64,000 nucleotides of DNA, from NCBI RefSeq assembly GCF_001468135.1, contig NZ_LNYU01000050.1, positions 1-64,000 of the forward strand. Direction: 5' to 3'. The stretch is from Legionella santicrucis. GTDB taxonomy: Bacteria > Pseudomonadota > Gammaproteobacteria > Legionellales > Legionellaceae. The translations under genes were made by a program, and so were the position numbers. This document shows positions 47,421 through 55,834 of the stretch, one piece after another (the first letter of the stretch is position 1; the number at the start of each line of letters is the position of its first letter). Under the pieces are notes generated by a model. It was not told where the DNA came from and searched no databases. It was given only the letters and a program-made list of their open reading frames with translations.

Positions 47421-48485
47421 TTAATGATTTAATTTCAGAGCTTCTACCTCAAAGATCAACGCATTTATTAATTCACTCGCACTTAGCTTTCTGCATAATT
47501 GTGCTGATTGTCCGGACCACATGGACATAAAATCAATGTTTTGTTCTTCCTTTGCTTTTTTTCGCATCGTTGTCGTTAGAACATTTTGAATAGGATAGTT
47601 AAGAATATTCGTTTTCTTTTCATTCATACGTTCAATAAATTTATTACGTATTCCTCGTGCTAATTTCCCAGAAAAAGCGCGTGTTAATACGGTATTGTCT
47701 TGATACTGCATTAATAATGTATTTTTATATCCATCAGCTATTCCTGATTCAGAACACGTAAGAAATGCCGTACCCATTTGCACTCCATCCGCACCTAAAT
47801 CTGTAGCAGCAATAATTCCCCTTCCATCCATAATGCCACCTGCCGCAATAATAGGAATTTTTAGTTTATCAACTAATTGAGGCAATAAACTGAATAAACC
47901 AATTAATGAATCTTCAGCCTTACCTAAAAAAGTACCTCTATGTCCACCAGCTTCGCTTCCTTGGGCAACCAGAGCATCAACACCATTTTTTTCAAGCTCA
48001 TACGCTTCTTCAAGATTCGTAGCAGTACCCATTAAAAAGGTATGATTCATTTTAAATTGTGAAATCCATCCTAAATCCAATAAACCGAAGGCATAACTAA
48101 AAACTGGAATCTTTTCTTCGATAAGCACTTTTATTTGTTCTGCAAAAGATGGTGCATAAGGCGCTGTAACTGGTTTAATTTCCAAATCGAGCTCGATGCA
48201 CGATTGTTGAATATCACGACATGCTCTTTGCATTTGATTTGATGTAGCTTGATTGTGTTCCGGAATAAACAGATTCACGGCGAAAGGTTTATTCGTTAAT
48301 TCACGAATTTTTCTTATCGCCGACCTAATTTCCGTTGGTGACATATATCCTGCGCCCAACGAGCCTAAGCCACCTGCATTGCTTACTCCAGCAACTAACT
48401 CTGGTGTAGTCGCACCACCCGCCATAGGTGCTTGGATAATTGGAAACGTTACACCTATTTTCTCCGCTAATTTCCTACACCACAT
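47421..48485 (-). CDS. Nitronate monooxygenase family protein
   Basis: FMN-dependent TIM-barrel enzyme of 354 residues. The start FPIIQAPMAGGATTPELVAG and the phosphate-binding segment IIAAGGIMDGRGIIAA, with VDALVAQGSEAGGHRG (catalytic His-like), are typical for the nitropropane dioxygenase/NMO family. The physiological substrate (propionate-3-nitronate or others) is unknown. It is monocistronic between convergent and divergent neighbours. Confidence 0.9.
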   Translation of the reverse strand: MWCRKLAEKIGVTFPIIQAPMAGGATTPELVAGVSNAGGLGSLGAGYMSPTEIRSAIRKIRELTNKPFAVNLFIPEHNQATSNQMQRACRDIQQSCIELDLEIKPVTAPYAPSFAEQIKVLIEEKIPVFSYAFGLLDLGWISQFKMNHTFLMGTATNLEEAYELEKNGVDALVAQGSEAGGHRGTFLGKAEDSLIGLFSLLPQLVDKLKIPIIAAGGIMDGRGIIAATDLGADGVQMGTAFLTCSESGIADGYKNTLLMQYQDNTVLTRAFSGKLARGIRNKFIERMNEKKTNILNYPIQNVLTTTMRKKAKEEQNIDFMSMWSGQSAQLCRKLSASELINALIFEVEALKLNH

Positions 48486-48619
48486 CGTTCTTCCTTAACG
48501 TGAGACACATAAAAATATTTTACTCCATAAACATACAAGTGGTAACCTTGAATCTACTGGAATTTATTCAATGAATTTTTTAAAATACTGCAATGTCTAT
48601 ATTGAGTTAGGAGAACACT

Positions 48620-49612
48620 ATGAAAGCACAAGCGATATCCTCTTTTGGTGATTGTTCCGTTTTCGAAACGATTGAACTTCCCAAACCTACAATTAAACCC
48701 GGATATGTTTTAATTCGTGTTGAAGCAACTAGTGTTAATCCTGTTGACTGCAAGGTACGTTCTGGTAAACATAGTCAAATCGCTCCTCACTTTCCTGCGA
48801 TTCTACATGGTGATGTAGCTGGGATTGTTGAAGAAGTAGGAGCTAACGTCACTGAATTTTCAGTAGGCGATGAAGTTTATGGATGTGCTGGAGGATTTAA
48901 AGAGGAAAGTGGTGCATTAGCCGAGTATATGCTTGCAGATGCACGATTAATTGCTAAAAAGCCTAAGTCCCTAAGCATGGTAGAAGCCGCTGCATTACCC
49001 TTAGTAACTATTACAGCGTGGGAAGCATTGTTTGAAAAAGTAAAAATTAAACCAGGACAAAAAGTATTAATCCATGCTGGAATTGGTGGAGTGGGTCATA
49101 TTGCAATTCAATTAGCAAAATGGGCTGGCGCAGAAGTATACACCACTGTATCTTCTCAAGATAAAGCAGAAATTGCAAAATCACTTGGAGCAAAAGAAGC
49201 CATTAATTACCGAGATGAATCAGTGCAAGACTATGTCGCTCGATTAACGCATGGTGCAGGATTTGATGTGGTATTAGATACTGTTGGCGGGGACAACCTT
49301 AACCAATCATTGGCCGCAGTTTCTCTATATGGCAATGTTATTAGTATTCAGGCTGCAGCCACGTATGATCTTACACCTTTGCATGCAAAATCTGCCAGCC
49401 TCCATGTTGTGTTTATGTTATTACCTTTACTTCATAATCTACAACGTGAACGTCATGGGATGATATTAAAACAAGTTGCCAGCCTTGTGGATGATGGTTA
49501 TTTGAAACCACTTATCGATCCACATCTTTTTTATTTTGAAAATGTTGATAAAGCTCATGCTTTACTTGAGTCAGGGAAGGCAATGGGAAAAATTGTTGTC
49601 CAAGCATACTAA
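48620..49612 (+). CDS. Quinone oxidoreductase-like zinc-independent MDR protein
   Basis: NADPH-dependent medium-chain reductase of 330 residues. It opens MKAQAISSFGDCSVFETIEL, has GHGDVAG-type motif LHGDVAGIVEEVGANV, and the nucleotide motif HAGIGGVGHIAIQLAKWAGA near residue 152. Zinc ligands of alcohol dehydrogenases are absent, placing it with zeta-crystallin/QOR. Likely reduces quinones or enones. A ribosome-binding site TTAGGAGAA precedes the ATG. Confidence 0.9.
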   Translation: MKAQAISSFGDCSVFETIELPKPTIKPGYVLIRVEATSVNPVDCKVRSGKHSQIAPHFPAILHGDVAGIVEEVGANVTEFSVGDEVYGCAGGFKEESGALAEYMLADARLIAKKPKSLSMVEAAALPLVTITAWEALFEKVKIKPGQKVLIHAGIGGVGHIAIQLAKWAGAEVYTTVSSQDKAEIAKSLGAKEAINYRDESVQDYVARLTHGAGFDVVLDTVGGDNLNQSLAAVSLYGNVISIQAAATYDLTPLHAKSASLHVVFMLLPLLHNLQRERHGMILKQVASLVDDGYLKPLIDPHLFYFENVDKAHALLESGKAMGKIVVQAY

Positions 49613-49620
49613 ATAACGTG

Positions 49621-49658
49621 AGTTCGATATAAAAAATGATAATTTTTTATATCGAACT
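49621..49658. repeat. TCGATATAAAAA palindrome, copy C
   Basis: Perfect 17-bp inverted repeat, AGTTCGATATAAAAAAT at 49621-49637 and its complement at 49642-49658, loop of four, between convergent genes. It overlaps the last codons and stop of the 49647-50417 gene and can terminate transcription from both sides. Confidence 0.88.
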
Positions 49659-50417
49659 GCTTTGAGAACTGGAGTCAGTCTCAATATGATTCATTTTAAG
49701 AGATAAAGTTCGTGTTTCACAGTAAAGAATAGTACTTGCAATTACTGCAGCAGGCATGACCAGAATGTTAATAACGGGTATAAGACTGGCCAGATTAATA
49801 GAACACCCTAATCCTAATGAACGCATTTTATTACGAGTAACCTCCCGCCGCATTTCTTTAAAACCCACTAAATTATTGTCCATCGCAAAATCTTGGTATT
49901 GAATGCTCAGCATCCACGCATTAAAAATAAACCATATCAAAGGATAAATCGGTTGTAATAAAGGGACAAAAAATAAAATACCAATCCCCAAAAATCGAGG
50001 GAGAAAATAACGAAGAAATTCCATTTGGCGTTGCAAACTACGCAGCACCATTTGATAAAATGATGTGATCGGAATAAAACTTTCATAAAGGATGTTTTGT
50101 GTTTTCTCGGCCAATAAACCATTTAAAGGAGCTGCTATCACATTAAAAACTACTGTAAACAGAGATAGAAACATTAAGAAAAAACCAAGGATAAAAATTA
50201 TAAAAAACAAAGTACTTAGAAAACTTAACCAAGAAGGCAATTGATTCAGATAATGATATGAGTAAGGAAGTAAATAATGAGAAATTAAATAAAATAGCCC
50301 AGCAAACATTAAACAATTTAATACTAAAGGCAATATAATAAAACGTTTTAATCCTTTGGTAAAAAGATGACGAATACCGCGTAACAAATAAAATGTACCC
50401 TGCCAAAAACTCTTCAT
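49647..50417 (-). CDS. EI24/CysZ-like membrane protein
   Basis: Inner-membrane protein of 256 residues of the EI24/CysZ family. It begins MKSFWQGTFYLLRGIRHLF and LKRFIILPLVLNCLMFAGLF, closely like CysZ, with about four membrane segments and a middle amphipathic part. CysZ is linked to sulfate uptake in E. coli; whether this one is so is not known. Odd: its last residues (SSSI) and TAA stop lie within palindrome copy C, so the C-terminus was probably reshaped by the repeat. Confidence 0.85.
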   Translation of the reverse strand: MKSFWQGTFYLLRGIRHLFTKGLKRFIILPLVLNCLMFAGLFYLISHYLLPYSYHYLNQLPSWLSFLSTLFFIIFILGFFLMFLSLFTVVFNVIAAPLNGLLAEKTQNILYESFIPITSFYQMVLRSLQRQMEFLRYFLPRFLGIGILFFVPLLQPIYPLIWFIFNAWMLSIQYQDFAMDNNLVGFKEMRREVTRNKMRSLGLGCSINLASLIPVINILVMPAAVIASTILYCETRTLSLKMNHIETDSSSQSSSI

Positions 50418-50486
50418 TTTTACCCTTATTTTTATACTGTACTTTTTAGTAGCTTATTTTCAACGAGTTAAGACTTCCAACTGACT

Positions 50487-50540
50487 TTGTAACATCTTTG
50501 TTACAATTTAAAAGCACCTTGTTATAATTCTGTTACATTC
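50487..50540 (+). promoter_or_regulatory. Phased TTGTNAC repeats upstream of the His-rich protein
   Basis: Four 11-base units, TTGTAACATCT (50487), TTGTTACAATT (50498), TTGTTATAATT (50519) and CTGTTACATTC (50530), in two adjacent pairs, look like a PhoB/OmpR-type box. A candidate promoter overlaps them: TTACAA at 50501-50506, 16 bases, TATAAT at 50523-50528. The TTTGTAACAT core is also present upstream of the SulP fusion gene. Confidence 0.45.
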
Positions 50541-50585
50541 CTTATTTAGACTGGGCATCGAATAACAATCAAAGAGGTATAAGAA

Positions 50586-50819
50586 ATGATTATAAAAAGA
50601 ATATTGCTGCTGGGAATCATAAGCGCTGCTGCGTTTTTTTCCACTTCAGCGTTTGCTGATCATCATTTTCATCGCCATCATCCACGATTTAAATTTTTCT
50701 CTCATCACCGCCACCATCACCAAAACTCCTGGAGAAACGTTCACCGATGGACACCCCCTGGAAATTATATTGTCGTGCCAAACAGAACACCATATTCACA
50801 ATATCATCATCATTACTAA
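50586..50819 (+). CDS. Small His-rich secreted protein
   Basis: Protein of 77 residues with a signal peptide (ILLLGIISAAAFFSTSAFA, cleavage at AFA-DH). The mature 53 residues contain 14 His, in clusters HHFHRHH, HHRHHH and a final HHHY, plus Arg, Trp and Tyr. A periplasmic metal-binding role (zinc, nickel or copper) is likely from composition only. AAAGAGG lies ahead of the ATG. It is preceded by phased repeats and followed by a strong hairpin, so it forms its own unit. Confidence 0.72.
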   Translation: MIIKRILLLGIISAAAFFSTSAFADHHFHRHHPRFKFFSHHRHHHQNSWRNVHRWTPPGNYIVVPNRTPYSQYHHHY

Positions 50820-50828
50820 TTAATGAGT

Positions 50829-50862
50829 GCGACATAAAAGGCATAGGAATCTTTTATGTCGC
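50829..50862. terminator. Hairpin after the His-rich protein gene
   Basis: Perfect 12-bp inverted repeat, GCGACATAAAAG at 50829-50840 and CTTTTATGTCGC at 50851-50862, loop of ten, nine bases after the stop. T-run on the distal side is absent, but the position fits termination or transcript protection. Confidence 0.65.
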
Positions 50863-51037
50863 TAACGAACACAATGTTTTTTCAGATGTCAATAACCCCT
50901 AATTGCGAGCCATAATATATTAAAATTTCTTGTATTTTAATTAGGATATGTTAGTTATTCATTCTCAGTTGCCTACTTCTCAGACTGGATGTATGCGCTA
51001 ATTGCCCCTATTATAATAAATTATTAGAGATATTTTG

Positions 51038-51631
51038 ATGAAACCTTTTATGCAAGCATGTATTTTTTTTCTTATTTTATCTGCGGGTATTTATTTTTCT
51101 CTAGCCTTATATATTATAAAAAACGCGGAAAAAGACGAAAAAAAGTATGCAGATGTCATTTTAGTTCTCGGAACAAAAGCTTACCATGACGATCAATACA
51201 ATCCTTGTCTTGTAGCTCGAGTGCAACATGCAGTTGATTTATACAAAAAAAACTATGCACCTAAACTTCTTTTTTCCGGGGGAGATGATACAAAAAATGG
51301 AGCTAATGAAGCTCAAGTAATGAAAGAAATTGCCCTATATTTAGGTGTTTCAGAGGAAGACATTCTGCTTGAATCCACATCGATTTCTACCTATGAAAAT
51401 CTTTTATTTTCTAAAAAAATAGTAACCGCGAAACAATTTAACTCCATTCTTTTAGTTACTGAACCTTTTCATTTACCTAGAGCAATTCTTGTAGCACAAA
51501 AAATAGGGCTTCAGATTTCTAGTTCTCCCGCAATACAAAGCATTTGTTGGCAAAAAAACAGATATTTTTCCCGAAATTTTCTTAGAGAACCACTCGCTAT
51601 TATTTACTATAAAATGAAAAACCAACTATAA
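51038..51631 (+). CDS. YdcF family (DUF218) membrane protein
   Basis: Protein of 197 residues: an N-terminal membrane anchor (ACIFFLILSAGIYFSLALYII), then a DUF218 domain with DVILVLGTKAYHDD, ARVQHAVDLYKK, LLFSGGDDTKNGANEAQ and STSISTYENLLFSKKI. These match YdcF/SanA/ElyC proteins of the envelope. The ATG at 51038 is favoured over a TTG three bases upstream. Members affect cell-wall or surface-lipid processes; the reaction is unknown here. Confidence 0.85.
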   Translation: MKPFMQACIFFLILSAGIYFSLALYIIKNAEKDEKKYADVILVLGTKAYHDDQYNPCLVARVQHAVDLYKKNYAPKLLFSGGDDTKNGANEAQVMKEIALYLGVSEEDILLESTSISTYENLLFSKKIVTAKQFNSILLVTEPFHLPRAILVAQKIGLQISSSPAIQSICWQKNRYFSRNFLREPLAIIYYKMKNQL

Positions 51632-51744
51632 ATAGATCAAATAATAGACAACAAAATAATTAAAGACTCAAAATGATTTTTTATTGATCTATAATTGGTG
51701 CATAGGTATAGTTCAAAAACGCTTAGTCAGCCATATTGGTTATA

Positions 51745-53112
51745 ATGCCATCGTTTTCTGTTCCTAAAAAGACCATCAAAAACTCGCATCAATGGACTTA
51801 CCTTTATGCTCTGTATCTGGGCATAGATAATGGCAAACTTTCTATGAGCATGATCAAATACGGGTTTGACATAGTTCTAGCCAATAGTGATTTAGCTACA
51901 AAAGCAATGCAAGAATGGATAAAGTCACCAATGGGCGCATCAATAACCACCTTAATTATTTTAAGCACAATTAGCGCCTCTTTAGTAACACACTATACAA
52001 TTCAAGAAGATAAAAAACCTTTTAGAATAGTCATTATACTTTGGCCTTACATCCGTGACTCTATGAAAAGCTTACGCAACGCGTTACGCGGGATAAACAG
52101 TACTTTAAACTTAATCTTTATTCTTGAGTTTCAAGACATAAGGCACTTAATTATTCCAATTGGGATTTTTGTAGGTGGTCTCTCTGTATTAAATCGTATT
52201 TGGATACGTTACAAATCGGATCAATATCATAAGATGTTAGAAGTAAATGCACAATTGCTTGTAGATCTTGAAAAATTAAATACATTATCTCCGAAGCAGA
52301 TTGATCGCATACGTAGAAAAATAGCAAAGCAATCTAATACGCTTAAAACATGCCCTTTATTAGCCTCGGTTTTATCTGGCCTAATTGATGGAATAAATCC
52401 CTACATAGGATCACTCGTTTTAGTGACATGTTCACCTTCCATGCTCCTATTAATTACCAGTTTTTGTGGTATTTATTTTTTTGCAACCTTAGCAATGCGT
52501 GTTCATGAAGAAATGAACTTACAACAGGAATTTTTAATTACTCAAAAAAAAGTTGAATTAACTTTATTGGAAAAAGAAATTGTTCTTCTGACCCATTCTA
52601 TCACACAGTTAAGTGAATACTTAATTCTTTATTCGCGTCACAAAGAGCTATTTTTAGATGAATACACTACTCTCTCTATTTATCTTAACTCTAAACTTAA
52701 AGAGCAAGAAAAGGAAAGGAAAGCATTATCACAAATAACTCACAGAACTCCAAAATGTCTACAAGGAACTCAACTCGGATTAAATGCCTATAAATATATG
52801 ATGCTTACCATTAGCACGTGCATTTTTTTATCCCCTATTAAACTTCCTTCTCTGTCTTCTGAACATCGTTCTTTATTGGGAATGTGCTCACTAAGTGCTG
52901 GAATTATCTACGCTTTTTCCTCATCTTTTTTACGGCAATGGCTGGAAACCATGAGGTCTTATTTTAAACCAAATAACTCACAAAAAAATAACGATTTAAC
53001 GCTTAGCAATAAAGTAACCTCATCATTCCAAAATTCAAATCGTTTTTTTTCATATTCAAAACAACAAGAGCCACCCTACTTACCTTCCGAAGAATGCAGA
53101 ATAAACTACTAG
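51745..53112 (+). CDS. Hypothetical multi-pass membrane protein
   Basis: Protein of 455 residues with no recognised family. Hydrophobic segments lie near ASITTLIILSTISASLV, LIIPIGIFVGGLSVLNRI, SPSMLLLITSFCGIYFFATL, YMMLTISTCIFLSPI and MCSLSAGIIYAF. A long charged coil (EEMNLQQEFLITQKKVELTL) separates the last two groups. The C-terminus is Ser/Gln/Asn-rich and polar. There is no good ribosome-binding site at the ATG at 51745. It may be a membrane-inserted Dot/Icm effector or a lineage-specific envelope protein. Confidence 0.6.
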   Translation: MPSFSVPKKTIKNSHQWTYLYALYLGIDNGKLSMSMIKYGFDIVLANSDLATKAMQEWIKSPMGASITTLIILSTISASLVTHYTIQEDKKPFRIVIILWPYIRDSMKSLRNALRGINSTLNLIFILEFQDIRHLIIPIGIFVGGLSVLNRIWIRYKSDQYHKMLEVNAQLLVDLEKLNTLSPKQIDRIRRKIAKQSNTLKTCPLLASVLSGLIDGINPYIGSLVLVTCSPSMLLLITSFCGIYFFATLAMRVHEEMNLQQEFLITQKKVELTLLEKEIVLLTHSITQLSEYLILYSRHKELFLDEYTTLSIYLNSKLKEQEKERKALSQITHRTPKCLQGTQLGLNAYKYMMLTISTCIFLSPIKLPSLSSEHRSLLGMCSLSAGIIYAFSSSFLRQWLETMRSYFKPNNSQKNNDLTLSNKVTSSFQNSNRFFSYSKQQEPPYLPSEECRINY

Positions 53113-53159
53113 AGTATTTATTGATGAAGTACCTTATGAACTTTCTACATAAAAAACAA

Positions 53160-53188
53160 AGTAAGAGTCCTAATTAAGAACTCTTACT
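53160..53188. terminator. Bidirectional terminator between convergent genes
   Basis: AGTAAGAGT at 53160-53168 and ACTCTTACT at 53180-53188, perfect 9-bp stem, with an A-run on the left and GAACATC on the right. It separates the 51745 plus-strand and the 53216 minus-strand genes. Confidence 0.65.
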
Positions 53189-53215
53189 GAACATCTCTGG
53201 GCTAAAAAATATTAT

Positions 53216-53686
53216 TTATTTGGTTTTAGTACACGATTCAGAGCCGAGCTTGTTGTCTGATTGTAATGTCCAATTACCTTGTAATGAACCATCTGACTTC
53301 AACTCAAACACTTCGATTCCAAGTGCGTCAGGCTTTTTAGGATCCCAAAATGAGACTGAAATAGCATTCGGTAAACTTCCTACCATAACCCCAGTACCAT
53401 AAAGAATAGGATCCCCATTACTATCATCCCATTCAAAAGTATACGTATCATTTCCTTTTGTTACTGAGAGAGTAGAAGCGCTTGTGTTATTGGCTGAGTC
53501 TGCTCGTTGGCATTGGTAATCTCCTTCAGCATTAGGAGTCGCAGTATTACTTGTATTCGTTGTAGAACTACCACCATTGGTTGATGTATTGGTATTAGCC
53601 GGAGTGTTTGTAGTATCTGCATAGGCTGTTATAGTGGATAGCGATAATGCGGTAACTAAATAAACACTCTTCATTACAGTTTTCAT
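53216..53686 (-). CDS. Secreted paralogue 1 of a tandem pair
   Basis: Protein of 156 residues with a signal peptide (KSVYLVTALSLSTITAYA), a Thr/Asn/Ser-rich linker (residues 24-50) and a beta-rich domain with one Cys at each end: GDYQCQRAD, YTFEWDDSN, GTGVMVGSLPNAISVSFWD, VFELKSDGSLQGNW, ESCTKTK. The two Cys are probably disulfide-linked. It is similar along the whole domain to the next gene upstream, but that one lacks the linker. Function unknown. Confidence 0.72.
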   Translation of the reverse strand: MKTVMKSVYLVTALSLSTITAYADTTNTPANTNTSTNGGSSTTNTSNTATPNAEGDYQCQRADSANNTSASTLSVTKGNDTYTFEWDDSNGDPILYGTGVMVGSLPNAISVSFWDPKKPDALGIEVFELKSDGSLQGNWTLQSDNKLGSESCTKTK

Positions 53687-53729
53687 AATAAATTCCTTTT
53701 TTCATATCTTATCTATATGAGCATCTTCG

Positions 53730-54140
53730 TTATTTGGCTTTAGTGCACGTCTCGGTGCCCCCTTTATCTTTGTTACTTTCTGAAAAATAACCATCTAAAG
53801 TACCATCAGGTTTAATATTAAAAATTTGAACTGTAGTAACCGTTGGAGATTTAGGCTGCCAAAATATATAACCAATAGCATTGTTTACATTTTTATTGAT
53901 TACGCCCTTACCGATATAATATGGAAATACATTACCTGTGGGAATTCCTGAAATTTTGTACACCTCTCCATTTTTTTTGAAAACTATAGTTTCTGTTCCA
54001 TCATTAGGGGTAGAAAATGGATCATGATAGGAACATTGGTACGATCCTGAAATGTCAGGTGTATCAGCAGAATATACACTCGTTGAGACTGCCAAGATCC
54101 CCACTAAGCTTGCAAGCGAAATCTTACTAATAACTCTCAT
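53730..54140 (-). CDS. Secreted paralogue 2 of a tandem pair
   Basis: Protein of 136 residues with a signal peptide (ISLASLVGILAVSTSVYS-AD) and the same domain as paralogue 1: GSYQCSYHD, YIGKGVINKNVNNAIGYIFW, VQIFNIKPDGTLDGYF, ETCTKAK. Both end in Cys-Thr-Lys. The pair is a tandem duplication separated by 43 bases. No named family recognised; a lipocalin-like or Ig-like small beta fold is possible. Confidence 0.72.
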   Translation of the reverse strand: MRVISKISLASLVGILAVSTSVYSADTPDISGSYQCSYHDPFSTPNDGTETIVFKKNGEVYKISGIPTGNVFPYYIGKGVINKNVNNAIGYIFWQPKSPTVTTVQIFNIKPDGTLDGYFSESNKDKGGTETCTKAK

Positions 54141-54233
54141 AAGAACTCCTTTTTCTTATCGTCATTCAAATCCATAAGGCTATAATAAATATATGTTACG
54201 ACATAGAGAAAAGCAAATTTAACTCCCTCAATG

Positions 54234-55502
54234 CTATTTAAAATCTGATGAACCCCTTAACTCCTTCTCGTGTTCCTCTAATGACTCAATGAGATGTTTC
54301 AAGCGCCCTTGATTTAAAGCCATCTTTTCAAAAAAACCTATGTGCACAGGCATACCACGAATAGAGTTTTTCCATTTTTCTGCTGCTTGACATTTTGTCC
54401 TCCCAGAAAGAGACAAAAAAGAATATTTGGAACGAGTATCCTCTTGACGTTGTTTTATATATTTTTCTAAAGAAAATAAAGTAATTGCCGTATGAACCAG
54501 TTTTGCTTCTCTGCTGGTTAGAGTACGCATCTGTTTTTGAGCTACCGCGGTAAAATCTAAAGCCGCGGTATAAGATTTATCCTTTTGGGTATCAAAATCA
54601 AGCTCTAACAATCGAAGTGTCTCATCTAATAAAACATCATCATTCGTCATTGAATCTATTCTACTTTTCTGAATAAAAGGATAAATCCATCGACGCTCAT
54701 GAGTTATCTGAAGAAAATCTCCGCGACGATTGGGGATTAAATGAGCAACATTCGATAAAGCATCAACCATTTTTAAGGATCGAGTGTCTACATAATCTTC
54801 TTGATCATGAAAAAACTTAATACATTCTGCCGTTTTTTCAGTTAGCGTTTTAAAAATTGCGAGCTCAGAACGTCGCTCTTCGTCAGTAGTATGCTGACGA
54901 AAATAAATCAGATAAGGGGCCATACGGAGTTGTGCAACAGTACAATATTTATAAAGTAAATAAAAACTAGATTGCAGTAAAAAGACTATGTCTTTTAATT
55001 TTTGAGTTTCTTGTGAGCGCTTTGCAGAAAAACTCTCATTCAAACGTAACAATGGATAATTATTATCAAGCTCATCCGGTCGTGCATAACCGGACATACG
55101 ACTCGCAGAAGTCAATAAAGAGAGAAGCTCAGTACTTTTTAATTCATTATCAGACACACTGTCATAGCGATTTTTTAACTCTTGAAATAAAAGAGGATGA
55201 TGAAAATCTCTTTCTAACAAACCTGCTTTAACCAATTGTTTTTGAAACGCGAGCCAGGGAATAACAAGAACATCATTCCTCCATTGCTCATAAGATAAAT
55301 AATGAGCACTCCAACTCCAAAATTCATGAATAATTTTTTGGACAGAAACCATCATCTCAGATGGAACATCATTTTCCTCATCATATATTTCAGCAATTTC
55401 TTTGATAAGTGCGACTAATCTAATGACTTCATTAGCGCTTTTTTCCAGTAGAATTTTTTCTTCTAATTCATCAATTAGCTTTTTAAATTCACCGACCTTC
55501 AT
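54234..55502 (-). CDS. Hypothetical protein, putative effector
   Basis: Soluble helical protein of 422 residues, no signal peptide or membrane segment, no recognised family. The N-terminus (EFKKLIDELEEKILLEKSA) is a coiled coil, and the rest is helix-rich with conserved-looking Trp/Tyr positions such as FWSWSAHYLSYEQW. The C-terminus ends LIESLEEHEKELRGSSDFK, an acidic block plus a short Ser-rich tail, as in many Dot/Icm substrates. A TATTAT sequence about 25 bases upstream of its ribosome-binding site could be the -10. Confidence 0.6.
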   Translation of the reverse strand: MKVGEFKKLIDELEEKILLEKSANEVIRLVALIKEIAEIYDEENDVPSEMMVSVQKIIHEFWSWSAHYLSYEQWRNDVLVIPWLAFQKQLVKAGLLERDFHHPLLFQELKNRYDSVSDNELKSTELLSLLTSASRMSGYARPDELDNNYPLLRLNESFSAKRSQETQKLKDIVFLLQSSFYLLYKYCTVAQLRMAPYLIYFRQHTTDEERRSELAIFKTLTEKTAECIKFFHDQEDYVDTRSLKMVDALSNVAHLIPNRRGDFLQITHERRWIYPFIQKSRIDSMTNDDVLLDETLRLLELDFDTQKDKSYTAALDFTAVAQKQMRTLTSREAKLVHTAITLFSLEKYIKQRQEDTRSKYSFLSLSGRTKCQAAEKWKNSIRGMPVHIGFFEKMALNQGRLKHLIESLEEHEKELRGSSDFK

Positions 55503-55834
55503 CCTTTCACTCCATGTCTTTTATAATATAGTTAAAAGAAAAAAATATGAACCAAAACCTAAGCATCTAATATTATTTGTTCAACAAAAAAATCAATTAA
55601 TTAACATTTTATCCAAACATATAACAGAATATTTGTTTTAAATCTAGGGTACTCAAAGATGTCATTTCCAATGATTGAGAACAATGCTTCTAATGAGGAC
55701 AAGCAACAAATCCACCATAAATAACTAAAAATATAGGAAAAATCACTCTGGACGAAGCGTATTGCAACAACTATCATGGCAGTATAACTCTCTTTTTATA
55801 AATGATTATTTCGTTTATAAGGATATTGACATCA
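55503..55834. other. Divergent intergenic region upstream of pncB
   Basis: 332 AT-rich bases holding the promoters of the 54234 and pncB genes. I see no repeat, riboswitch or small gene that I can support. Confidence 0.4.

Noticed and set aside
50487-50540. Zur box reading of the TTGTTATAATT region
   Set aside because: It shares a GTTATAAT half with Zur sites, but the symmetry is poor while the 11-base direct spacing is exact, so I favour a response-regulator box.
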